Shown here: positions 54,560 through 64,000 of the stretch, piece by piece
How the letters are laid out: every line of letters starts with the position of its first letter
How positions within the stretch are numbered: position 1 is the stretch's first letter
Source: Fonsecaea monophora
Taxonomy: Eukaryota; Ascomycota; Eurotiomycetes; Chaetothyriales; Herpotrichiellaceae
Direction of reading: 5' to 3'
NCBI RefSeq assembly: GCF_001642475.1
Contig: NW_019173979.1
Span: 180,177 to 244,176, forward strand
DNA: 64,000 nucleotides
The notes under the pieces: model-generated
Database searches by the model: none
What the model was told of the DNA's origin: nothing
The model's input: only the letters and a program-made list of their open reading frames with translations
Program-made: the position numbers and the translations under genes

Positions 54560-57237
54560 ATGGACGATAGCATCAGCTGTACAGCACTTGGTCTTCAAAC
54601 CACCCCAAGTTGCCACGCAGCGGGACAAGATACCAACGAGAAGAGCAGACAAAGATCTAAGAGCATAAGACGCCCTCCATATGTTTCACGAGCTTGGTAA
54701 GAAGCCTAGCAGCCACACACCTTGACATAAAAAGAACGCAATGACACTATTTTATATACATTTACTGACCAATATTCTAGCATTACATGTCAAAAGCGGA
54801 AAGTCAAGGCAAGGCTAACCATGAGCCCTTCCTCCCATATCCTTTCCTGGTCTGATGATTATGTAGTGCTCGGGAGACCAACCAGGGCCGTGCCAGGCTT
54901 GTCGCAAATCAGGCCTAGAATGCTGCTATAGGCAGGATCCGAGAAAGAGGCGCGAGAAACCCAAGCCCAGGCCTGATCCATTCCCCTGGCAACCCAGGTA
55001 TGCTAGAGACAAACTCCTCATAGTGTGATGTGATGCTAAACAGCTATCAGAAGCATCTTGCCAGCGATAACACGTGAAGGTCAGAGTGAACCCGAGTGCT
55101 TGAGCGCATCCGAGCGGCCAACCGAGTCAGCAGGCGAGCACAGCCTTCGGGCCGATATCCTTGCAAGGATCTCGAGACTCGAGGGGTATTTCGCTACTGA
55201 ACAGGTTCATCGAGATGACGTGGCTGTGTTTGGGCAGGAGCATGGCCTCGGAGAATCATCGCCTTCTGCTACCAGTGACTATACAGGGTCTACAGGGTTG
55301 GCTGAACTTCTGGACCCAGATCAGCGGGTTTCTGACGAAACGTTGTCGACATGGAATTCATTTATACATGCTACCCAGCTGCAGTCATCGCCATCGGGAG
55401 CAGGGACTATTTCACCCGGGAGCAAACCATGTCCAAAAATCAAAGACAACGGACATTCAGCTCGTGAAGTTGACTCAAAGTCCTTGGGGTGCCCTTTTGT
55501 CGATGACTGTAGATTTCCAGAATGTTGCAAAGACGATCTTCAGCTTTGCTCCGAACAGCCGGGATATTTGGAGGACGTGCCATCTGTGAGGGCCAAGGTC
55601 CAGCGGTTCTTTGACTTCTCAAGCCTTCACTGTGCGTATATCGCGAGCGAGGTTCCCCATCTGCGTTGGGCGGCGAGCTGACGTGAATAGATCCGTGCCT
55701 GGACGAGGCACAGACACTGGCGCAATTTGGCGACTTGGTTCAAAGGCACGATCTGGATCAACCGAATGCCGACGACTTGCAGGTAACGGCAATACTCCAT
55801 CTGTCCATCGCCGTCCTGTCCATCCTGGAAGACTTTCACTCGAGTGGCCACGACGATAGCACCCCGGGATGGACCAGATTCCTGAAAGCCTCTCATCTGC
55901 TGGACCATGCAACTGCGATGGGAGTGGGCAATACCGCAACGATCCAAGCGTGCACCATGAAGGCGATTTATTTGACCTATGCCGAGAAATTCAACATGGC
56001 ATACAATGCCGTGGGCCAGGCCGTCCAGCTGTGTTACCTGGTCGGGCTACACGATCAGCCCAAGAACGGCAAACCGTTGAGCCCATTTGAGGCTCACATG
56101 CGCCAGAGGGTGTTTTGGACCACGTACTGCCTCGAGAAGAACATCGCCTTTGCCCGAGGACTGCGACTGCCTTACCTGATCCGTGATAGCGACATCAATA
56201 TCCAGGTTCCGCCCTGCGCCACCGACGACGAGCAGAGAGAGGAAATGCAGTATCTTGACGACGTCCAGGCCTTCTCAGACTACCTCCACAGCACGGTCCA
56301 AGCAACGCGCCTGAGCACCGAGATCTGGGATTGCATGCTCTGCCCCAACGCCAAAAGACCCGTCGACGAAGATAAGGTCATGGCCATCGATGCCAAACTC
56401 CAAAACATTCTCGACAGACTGCCAGACTACCTTTCCCTAGAGAGGAGATCTCAGGCGGCGGCGTCGGCGGCGGCATCGCAGCAGCAGCGGCAGCGGTACC
56501 TACAGGGGTCTCTTCGTCGGATATCTCGACGAGCAAGAATCTTGTTTCTGGTAAGTACTTCTGCGCTTTGCGCCCTATCACCAATCACTTGGCGATGAAT
56601 GGTCTAACAGTGCATGGCATGGCTCCAATCACAGCGCACCAATTACTTCCGTCTCCAGATGCGTCGGAAGGAGCTCCACGCGGGTAGATTCTGGCGACGA
56701 GATCGCAGGACTTGCCTGGACATTGCGGACAAGACCGTCGCCACCGTCTACGAGTTCTATTTCTCGCCCGTGGCGGAACCTTTGGACCGGTACTCGTGCG
56801 CCATCTACTTACTGGAGGCTGTCTCGGTGCTGGCGGCCGTTCTGCTCGACGACAACGTCGACCGCGACTGTCTGGTCCAGGCGTCGACTTCTTTCACGCG
56901 GGCCCTGGGCGTGCTCAGGACCACCGCGGCCGGCTTGCGCCTGGCCAGGTCGAGCCTGAAGAGGATGGAGCAGACCATCGCCGCGGCCGAGACCGTCGCG
57001 CGGTCTATTGACTTCTCGTCCAACGACACTGCGGTCGACCCTGCGTGCGACGCTGCCACATCGTCCACCATTGAATTCGACGCATTCGGTCAACCGTGTA
57101 CCCAGAGGCAGAATAAAGCATCTTCTATTGATCCCTTTCTATTCCATGAGCCACTTGAAATGGAGTTATGGGCCGCGCTGGACAGTACCAACGAGATGGT
57201 CAATTCCACCACCGAGCAACTACTCCTGAATCTCTAG
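54560..57237 (+). CDS. Zn2Cys6 transcription factor with fungal_trans domain
   Basis: Six exons are needed: 54560-54696, 54781-54808, 54867-54997, 55051-55631, 55691-56550 and 56611-57237, giving 787 residues. The zinc cluster is assembled from three exons: RAC from exon 1, ITCQKRKVK from a 28-nt microexon and CSGDQPGPCQACRKSGLEC from exon 3. The result is C-x2-C-x6-C-x6-C-x2-C-x6-C. The intron after the microexon has a GC donor (AAG|GCAAGG) and a TGTAG acceptor; a GTCAAG donor just upstream would break the C-x6-C spacing. The fungal_trans middle domain spans exons 5-6, with AYNAVGQAVQLCYLVGLHDQ and MRQRVFWTTYCLEKNIAFARG. It probably controls neighbours such as the SDR or the exporter, but this is inferred from position only. 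Confidence 0.88.
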
Positions 57238-57528
57238 CGTGTGGCCAACAAAGAATCCAAGGGAGAGCTGAGTTTGTAAGGGGAGATGCAGGCAAGAAAC
57301 GCCCGAACCTGCCACGTTCGCGTCTTTTTCGCTACATGTCCCCTACAACGCGCAAGAAACAAGCAATTTGTGTTTGTTGGCGGAAACAGCCTGTGAATGG
57401 GTTAAACTGCTACACTGTCAGGAAGAACTCTCGAACCCACTTTGTCCGGTCGACTACTCAGTTCCGTCGCGTCCTGCAATAAGTCTGACAGTTTGACTGT
57501 CCTATCGACCAGAGTCTTATTATCGCCC

Positions 57529-58776
57529 TCATATGGAGAGTCGGTCCGCCGAGAATACAACCTCGCTCAACTGGACGACCCAGATCTTGGAAAACGCCAG
57601 CAAGACGACCTTGTCATGGGCGAGGGCAAAGTTGCCCATGCTCAGATCGGCGGGCTCTCCGTCCAGGAAGAACCACCGGTTGAATATGCCAATGACCTTT
57701 CCCTGCGGGTTTCTCACCACGAGTCCCTCGGCCTCGATGGTCCAGACCCTGCCGCGATCGTCGACCTTGATCCCGTCGGGCGCCCCTCCGCGCGCCATGG
57801 CGAACAGTTCCTTGTCCTGCGGCGTGCACCCGTCGCCGAGGCGGTATTTGTAGATGCCCGGGAAGCCCGTGCTCGAGTTTGACGGCCCGATCGTGGCCGT
57901 GTACGCCGTCTCCGACGCGTACAGGGTCGTGAAGTCCTTGTCGAACGCGACGCCGTTGGGGAAGAGGATGTCGGCCCGGTCCAGCACGGCGCGCAGGGTT
58001 TGCGTGCGCGGGGTGAATTTCCAGTAAGAGTTGGGGATGTCGGGTGTGTGCAAGGGGTATCCGTACGCGTTGAAGTCCAGGCACGAGAATATCATCTCGA
58101 CCTCGCCGTCGACGGCGCAGGACTGTGGGTGACGCTTGCTGCGCGGAGGCACTAGGGCTATGTCGTCCAGACTGGGGTACTGCAGCCCAAAGTACGAGTT
58201 GACGATCTCGTCGGTCTCGAACGTCGTCGGGTTGATGGCGACGACGGACCCCCCCACGTCCGGCGACCCGGCCAGCACAAAGTACACGGTGCCGTTGAAG
58301 TAGTACCCGCCGTTCGGGTTCGCCAGCGGGAGCAACTGGGTCTGGGTGGTGTGCAGCGCCGGGGTCGTGACTGTGCTGTTGTCCAAATGGAAGACCTGGA
58401 CTTTGCCGAACTGCGCCACCCCAATGGCCGAGGAGAACCACACGGCGTTGCCCTCGGGAGCCCACGCGCCGGCCTCGAACGCCGTGAGGCCGGACTGGTT
58501 CACCGCAAGCACCGGCTCCCCTTGGAGCAGGCCGGCAAACTCGTCGTCGAAGCAGATGTACGGCGACGACGGATCCGCTTGGATCTGGGCACCGGTGGGA
58601 CCTGGTGCGTCGGTCTGGACGAAACTGTCGGTGAGATTGGACGAGAATGGCCGCGGGAGGAAGAAGGTGTCGACGACCGGGATGGACTTGCACAGCGACG
58701 AGCTGTTCTTCTGGGCGACGACGACACCGGCGATGATGCCCGTCGTGGCGAGGACGATGGACCGCGAGCACCACAT
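57529..58776 (-). CDS. Secreted SMP-30/gluconolactonase-like lactonase
   Basis: A single exon encodes 415 residues. The N-terminus MWCSRSIVLATTGIIAGVVVA is a signal peptide, and several N-x-S/T sites follow, which fits secretion. Beta-propeller motifs of the SMP-30/lactonohydrolase family are present: EGNAVWFSS, ILFPNGVAFDKDFTTLYASE and GAPDGIKVDDRGRVWTIEAEG, regions that in relatives carry the divalent-metal ligands. Fungal members hydrolyse sugar lactones such as D-pantonolactone or gluconolactone. The gene converges on the Zn2Cys6 factor, with 291 bp between their stops. Confidence 0.9.
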   Translation of the reverse strand: MWCSRSIVLATTGIIAGVVVAQKNSSSLCKSIPVVDTFFLPRPFSSNLTDSFVQTDAPGPTGAQIQADPSSPYICFDDEFAGLLQGEPVLAVNQSGLTAFEAGAWAPEGNAVWFSSAIGVAQFGKVQVFHLDNSTVTTPALHTTQTQLLPLANPNGGYYFNGTVYFVLAGSPDVGGSVVAINPTTFETDEIVNSYFGLQYPSLDDIALVPPRSKRHPQSCAVDGEVEMIFSCLDFNAYGYPLHTPDIPNSYWKFTPRTQTLRAVLDRADILFPNGVAFDKDFTTLYASETAYTATIGPSNSSTGFPGIYKYRLGDGCTPQDKELFAMARGGAPDGIKVDDRGRVWTIEAEGLVVRNPQGKVIGIFNRWFFLDGEPADLSMGNFALAHDKVVLLAFSKIWVVQLSEVVFSADRLSI

Positions 58777-59681
58777 TTTGTGTCAGGTCAGGTCAGGTCG
58801 AGATCAGATATTTCCACGATCGGTCATACGGTGATGTTGAAAGTGATATCACTCGATGTAGACGAGGATCTGTAGATAGGAGAACTGCAGGAAGAGAAAC
58901 ATGGCACACACACACATATATATATACACACATACATAGCTACAAGGTAAAGCTCCGATTGAGTAGCCGGGCACGAGCGAGCGAGGCTGCACTGCAGGGG
59001 GCCACGGGATGCGAGTTCACAGAGTATATCCCCGCTCGGAATTGCAAGACGATATACATACCTACATACGCAGGTATTCACCCCGCGGGGAAAAAAACTG
59101 TATGAGGATGCGTGATCTGGTGCTTGGTCCGGCAAGGATTGGCCAATGATCCAGTCTCACCGGGCTGGGCTTGAAGTTTGGTTCCCTCTGGGTTTCCGAT
59201 AGGCAGCCCTCCAGACACTGTTACCTGACTTGTGTCCTGGGTCCTGTGTCTCCCTCGCTTCACGGATCCGTACGTCCATCCCGAATGGCTGGATTCATTC
59301 CATCCATCGGGGCGAGATTTTTTTTTTCTCTCTCGGTGTCTCCCCAACATGGAGTCGTGTGTCTGTTCCAGTTTTGCCGGTCTCCGGCAGTAGTAACATT
59401 GACTTACCGGCACCGTAAGGTCAGTGACGTTACCGGTATGTATGGATGATCTTGGTCTTGCAGAGAGAGCTGGGCCACGGAAATAGATGCACCTATCACC
59501 ATGTAGCGTCAGGCGCGGCATTCCGTTCTTTTCGTTTTTGTTGGACGAGGTAAAGGAAGGGGGGTGGGAGGTGATGAGGCGCTAGCACGGACAAGAAGAG
59601 GAATGAGTTAGAGACTATACATATATATATATATACTAAGCTCTCGGTACCTGGCTATACCCTCCTCCTACTGTTGCGCCC

Positions 59682-59951
59682 GACTGTATCAAGTGTCGGC
59701 GAAAAATTCCATTGTTTTGCCGCGGCAATGACCCTAGAAATCCGGCTTGTTTCTGTGGTGCATCTAGCAAGACACAGGTTCCCTGGTGCAGAGAGGAACA
59801 GACTGCCCGAGGAGTACATTACGTTTGCCAAATGGGCCAATTTGATTATTATGGGCTTTGTTTGGACGACCAGAATCAGCAAATCTCCCTGTCCGAAACG
59901 CTCGTAAACCCTTTCGCTAGACTAGGAGTTATTTGCAATGTAGATAAATGA
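59682..59951 (+). other. Possible terminal exon of a small cysteine-rich protein
   Basis: An open segment of about 89 codons ends in TGA at 59949-59951 and contains nine cysteines: DCIKC, LFC, ACFC, PWC, YVC, GLC and VIC in order. It has no ATG of its own. A branch-like ACTAAG sits at 59635-59640, and AG acceptors lie within reach, so it could be the last exon of a spliced gene. I found no exon with a signal peptide upstream. The even spacing of cysteines is like small secreted fungal proteins, but no family is recognised and chance cannot be excluded. Confidence 0.35.
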
Positions 59952-60630
59952 ATAAGAGAATGAGTAGCGTGCATTGAAACCTAGATAACTCTTTGACTCT
60001 CTCTCACTCAATAGCATCTTATGATGTTAAAATGTGCCTTCACGAGATAAGCAGGTGTATTTGGTAGAGCGACCATAGAAAGGGCGGGTATCCCTGTTAA
60101 TTTTGCCCGCGGTATGAGAAGATCACGTCGAACCGAGTAATTAGCGGATGCAACAGCCCGTCCTGACAGGGGTGGTCATAGCTACGATTTTGACCGTGGT
60201 CAATGCAAAAATATAGCACGACGCTATTGACACCGGCATTCCGAACTCATCATGTTGGACTGTTCGAGTCGTGGACATCCAGGACCAGGAGCGACCCTTT
60301 TTTTTTTTTTTTTTTCTTTTCTTCTCCTTCAGATTATCTCTTCTCTTGTCCATTGGCCTCCCAGCATGTTGGCCCAGGCCTAGAGAATTGTAGCTCGTGG
60401 AAACCTTATGTAATGTACCACGTGTGGAAAGCATTTTCATTCTTCGGTAAGCGAGCGGCTTCCACCTTGTTCCGTTGGCCGCATGGCGCCACCGCAGACA
60501 GACTCTTAGGAACTTGGCAACGATCACAAGTATATCGGTTGCAAGCTAAGACCCTCGACAACGGGCCTGTGGACGTCGATCCAAGCCGGATTCAATCTGC
60601 GAGGCCGCGTGTAAGGGCATTCAATTTTTG

Positions 60631-60643
60631 CCAATGGGCCAAT
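60631..60643 (+). promoter_or_regulatory. Paired CCAAT boxes
   Basis: Two CCAAT pentamers eight bases apart (start to start), about 490 bp upstream of the siderophore-type permease. CCAAT is the site of the Hap complex, which recruits HapX in iron-responsive genes of aspergilli. Functional relevance is inferred. Confidence 0.35.
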
Positions 60644-61027
60644 AGCGAGTCCGCTGCGGATCAGATAGATCAAAATTTTCATCTGATGCCCACCTACAAG
60701 ATGCTGTCGACGCCTGGTCTGCCCTATCCCTGCGGTCTCTGTTATCCCCACCTCACAGCATTCCGCGAGCTATCGGCTTGGCCGACAGAAAGCTTGTCGC
60801 CCTTTATTCGGTCTTGGCCTCTCTGATCTGGAACTCTTTAGTCCTGCGACTATTCAAGATGCTACCTCACCATGCGACCTGGTTTGCGTTGCTGCCCCCC
60901 TCCACCCAAGGGAAAATTGCTTGAAGCGAGCAAGTCATGCCCCGCCGATCTCGGATTTTTACGGTTGGTGTATGCTGTCCCTGTGTATATAATGGTGAAA
61001 TGATCCGCCCCTGGCCCGATTGCAACT

Positions 61028-61069
61028 TTTTATCTTATCAATCTGGGTTATCAATCTGGTTATCAATCA
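61028..61069 (+). promoter_or_regulatory. Tandem GATA motifs upstream of the siderophore-iron permease
   Basis: Four GATA cores (reading TTATC on this strand) lie within about 40 bp. Three belong to a direct repeat of a 12-13-bp unit TTATCAATCTGG. The block is 60-100 bp before the start at 61128. GATA factors of the SreA type repress iron-uptake genes through (A)TGATAA-like sites, so iron-dependent control is a reasonable inference. Confidence 0.5.
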
Positions 61070-61127
61070 ATCTGTGTTGTGACGACCTCCCTACGTCCAC
61101 CCACCATCCCAATCCTTGAACTTCGAT

Positions 61128-63018
61128 ATGAAACCTCTCGCTGGTAAGCTGGAGGTTCCTGGCTACTTGGCAGCCCTGGGCAGTAAGCCTTCCGAGCCAC
61201 AGTCAGACGTGCTCGCCGGCCATGGAACCACCTCTGAACATTCCCTCAAAGAGGATGTCCGCAACAACACCACCTCGTCGCTCGCTGATACATCCGACGA
61301 CGAGTCCGTCGAGAAGATCGATACCAATGCCGAGCATGGTGTACAGGCGGTGCAGGCCATGACCTATGCATGGTCGAAAACGGAAATCATTTTCCTGTAT
61401 ATTGTGTGAGTCCAGATCTCACCCTAGTGCTCTGATCGGATCCTGTGTACTGATACCGCTCAGCATCTGGCTCATTTCGTTTCTCCTCGCATTCTCAAAC
61501 GGCATCATCAACACTTTGACTCCCTACGTGACGAGCTCCTTTCAAGAGCACTCGCTCACCGCCCTCACGAGCGTCATCTCATCCCTGGTTGCTGGTATCT
61601 GGAAGCTCCCATATGCCAAAATCATGAACGTATGGGGCAGACCACATGCATTTGCTATAAGCGTGGCCTTCATGACCATGGGCTTGATTATGATGGCCGG
61701 CTGCAAAAATGTCCAGACCTACTGTGCGGCTCAGGTCTTTTACTGGATGGGCTACAATGGCATCGACTTTAGCATTACCGTGTTCATTGCCGATACTTCC
61801 AAACTGAAGAATCGAGGCTTCATGATCGGCTATTCTTCTTCGCCATTCCTCATCACCACTTGGGTCTACGGATATGCGGCCGACAGCGTGATCAACGGCA
61901 TGGGTTATCACTGGGGCTTCGGTATCTTCTGCATCATCGTCCCCATCGTCATGGCTCCCTTCGGAATCATGCACTGGATTGCGCAGGAAAAGGCGCGCAA
62001 GGCTGGCCTCATCCCTCCCCGGCCCACAGCGAACATGACTCTGGCTCAGAAGACCCGCCACTACCTCAAGGAGTTCGATGTCATCGGTCTCCTCATCCTC
62101 GCCACCGGTCTGGCGCTCTTCCTCTTGGCCTTCAACATCTATTCCTACCAACCGGATACTTGGCGATCTCCCCTAATCATCTGCTTCCTCATCTTTGGCG
62201 GCTTGCTCGTCATCGCCTTCGGCGTCTGGGAAGCCAAATTCGCTCCCATCACCTTTGTCCCTTGGGAGCTGCTAAAGAATCGCACGGTCATCTTCACCTA
62301 CACCATGGCGGCTTCCCTGTACACTGCTTGGTATATTTGGGACAACTACTTTTATTCGCTCCTCATCGTCCTCTTCAACCAGACCGTCGTCCATGCAACC
62401 TACATCAGCAACATCTACACCATGGGTAGCTGCTTCATTTGTCTGGTCTACGGAGTTTTGCTGCGCTACATGAGCGGCCGCCTGAAACTTTACTCTCTCT
62501 TCTGGGGTGTCCCACTCACCATCCTCGGTGTCGGTTTGATGATCAAGTTCCGCCAACCCGACGTCAACATCGGATACATCGTCATGTGTCAGATCTTCGT
62601 CGCCTTCGGTGGCGGTGTGTTGGTAACCTCCGAGCAGACGACGCTGATGGCCGTGTCCAAGCAGCGCGACTTCCCCGCCCTCTTGGCCTGCGAGAGCATG
62701 GTCATCGCCATTGGCTCCGCTATCGGTTCGACCATCGCAGGAGCCATGTGGACCGGCATCTTCCCCAAGAAACTGCTCAAGTATCTCCCGGCCAGCGCGC
62801 AAGGAAATTTCGCCAACATCTACGGCGACTTGACCGTCCAAGCCAGCTATCCTCTGGGCAGCCCGACCAGAAACGCCATCAACAGGAGCTACGCGGAGAC
62901 TCAGCGATACATGCTCATCGCCGCCACCAGTCTCTACACCATCACCCTTGTGAGCGTCGGGCTCTGGCAAGATGTGGATGTCCGCAAGATGAAGCAACGG
63001 ACGGTTGGTCTGTTGTAA
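61128..63018 (+). CDS. MFS siderophore-iron permease (Sit1/Arn/Mir family)
   Basis: Exon 1 (61128-61405) and exon 2 (61464-63018) are joined across a 58-nt intron (GTGAGT donor, GCTCAG acceptor) that falls in the first membrane segment (FLYIV|IWLISFLLAF), giving 610 residues. A hydrophilic, acidic N-terminus of about 80 residues is followed by some fourteen hydrophobic segments. Family-typical stretches are YVTSSFQEHSLTALTSVISS, VFYWMGYNGIDFSITVFIAD and YAETQRYMLIAATSLY. The last is the C-terminal extracellular-loop signature of Arn/Sit transporters, where aromatic residues take part in ferri-siderophore uptake. It should import Fe(III)-siderophores with H+ at the plasma membrane or endosomes. 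Which siderophore is used is unknown, and no siderophore biosynthesis gene is in the window. Confidence 0.93.
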
Positions 63019-64000
63019 ACCGAACAAGACTTTCTCGTGTCGGTCGCGGATCGCGCAGCCCGAGTCGTTGACCGCGACGTCGCACGACTGCAGAAGAGTT
63101 GATTATTAGGATTGGGATCTTCCCATCTTCATGGCATGCGCAGGATGCCGGGTGACATGTATGTTTTGATATAATCAAGTGATTCAAAAACCTAGGTAGG
63201 ATAGATATATAGCTTAATGAAAGGACCCCGAAATCGTACCAAGATGACAGACAGGTCTTCGCAACGAACTTAAAAGCGACCGTGGCAACCCGTGGAACCT
63301 TTATCCTTTCTGGATCTGGGCGAGCCACGCTCACTCGGTTAAAGACAAATAGGGGGTTGTTGCTCAACTTTTACGAATAGTAACCGAGGAAGAACACGAA
63401 ACCTGCACCAAATTGTCTTCTAGATCATGCTGACCGCACCATGTTGAGCATTCGGATTTGGTCGAGAACGTCCCTGATCTTTAGTCCATGGGTTGGGAAT
63501 GCGTTTTTAAAAACAACTCGGGTATCCGATTTTCCATGCTTGCCAACACTAGTAAATAGTGACTCGAGGGGCGCAATTTTCCAGGATTCGTTGGAGATAA
63601 TGACAGCGCACTTCACAGGAAATATGTCTTTTTCATATATAAATCCTCGACTCCGTCCCCATCAACAAAAGTCCTGCATAAGCTATGCCGGCTTCGATCT
63701 TCCTTAAGACAACAACAACAACAAATGGTTGAAGCGTCCGAAGTTAAGTTCCGGTGAATACTTCTCGTCGAAAAAAACATCTTGTTCGATCCCGCGTCGC
63801 AAAGGTTTCAAGTAATATGACAAATGTGTCGATTGGCAACATGTCCCGAAAGATGGCCCTTCCGAAGATGTGCAGCACCCAAAAGCATGTCCCTTATACC
63901 CATCTGACCCTGCCGACGCACATCTCTGTGTAGATCTCGGTGGACACAGCCAAAGTCAAAAAAAAACAAACACCACAACACACCCTACACCAACAAGACA
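63019..64000. other. Intergenic to window end
   Basis: 3' flank of the siderophore permease. CAA-rich stretches at 63705-63725 and at the end of the window may belong to the leader of a gene further right. No coding region is supported. Confidence 0.5.

Larger units (their letters stand above)
58777..61127. other. Intergenic, 2.35 kb, with one coding-like cysteine-rich segment
   Basis: Contains (CA)n/(TA)n tracts at 58906-58940 and 59619-59636, a T run at about 60298-60316, paired CCAAT boxes at 60631-60643 and the tandem GATA block just before the permease gene. An isolated cysteine-rich open segment at about 59682-59951 is listed separately. No complete gene was found. Confidence 0.5.

Noticed and set aside
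57614..58774. 386-codon frame in another phase over the lactonase gene
   Set aside because: Arginine and histidine-rich shadow of a GC-rich gene, no motif, while the main frame has a signal peptide and SMP-30 motifs.
60203..60826. 207-codon plus-strand frame in the gap before the siderophore permease
   Set aside because: Runs through a T homopolymer (poly-Phe), has no recognisable domain and no splice-supported extension, so probably chance.
62272..63027. Minus-strand 251-codon frame under the siderophore permease
   Set aside because: Antisense shadow; composition rich in D, E, G and H and no motif.

Overview
This window is nuclear DNA of a filamentous ascomycete (Pezizomycotina). The evidence is short introns of about 50-250 nt with GTRNGT donors and CTAAC/CTGAC branch points, intergenic spaces of 0.1-2.3 kb, two confident Zn2Cys6 transcription factors plus the C-terminal part of a probable third, an AreB-type GATA factor, an RTA1 protein, a Dsc2-like rhomboid protein and a siderophore-type MFS permease. 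A placement in Eurotiomycetes (perhaps Chaetothyriales) is only an impression from protein flavour and cannot be settled here. No organellar, viral, CRISPR or intact transposon sequence was seen.

Layout. 1-1.2 kb: C-terminal part of a fungal transcription factor. 1.9-2.7 kb: a decayed protein-kinase gene with three in-frame stops. 3.4-7.1 kb: Hul5-type HECT ubiquitin ligase. 8.2-9.5 kb: HSL-type alpha/beta hydrolase. 10.3-13.0 kb: SPX-SLC13 low-affinity phosphate transporter. 13.6-18.8 kb: an accessory block of an RTA1 membrane protein, a divergent Zn2Cys6 regulator and an Ayg1-like hydrolase. 19.8-21.5 kb: an unrecognised secreted or membrane protein. 22.3-23.1 kb: aldo-keto reductase. 23.7-32.8 kb: housekeeping and regulatory genes, namely GatC-like, alpha-SNAP (Sec17), type II PI 4-kinase (Lsb6) and AreB-like. 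34.5-46.6 kb: acyl-CoA synthetase, Na/Ca-exchanger-like carrier, Rgp1, Dph1, Dsc2-like and Tfb1. 48.3-49.7 kb: SRPK-like kinase.

50.6-63.0 kb is again accessory: a TRI12-like MFS exporter, a short-chain dehydrogenase, a Zn2Cys6 factor, a secreted SMP-30/lactonase-type protein, an orphan cysteine-rich exon and a siderophore-iron MFS permease. Directly upstream of the permease lie tandem GATA motifs, with CCAAT boxes further out. That is the arrangement expected for SreA/HapX iron control, although binding is inferred.

Most genes were rebuilt by joining exons at canonical splice sites so that conserved motifs run through without a frame break; exon coordinates are in each entry. Points of special interest are the RIP-like kinase pseudogene, a zinc cluster split by a 28-nt microexon and a GC-AG intron, the AreB locus whose introns stay open in the zinc-finger frame, and the cysteine-rich exon near 59.7 kb.
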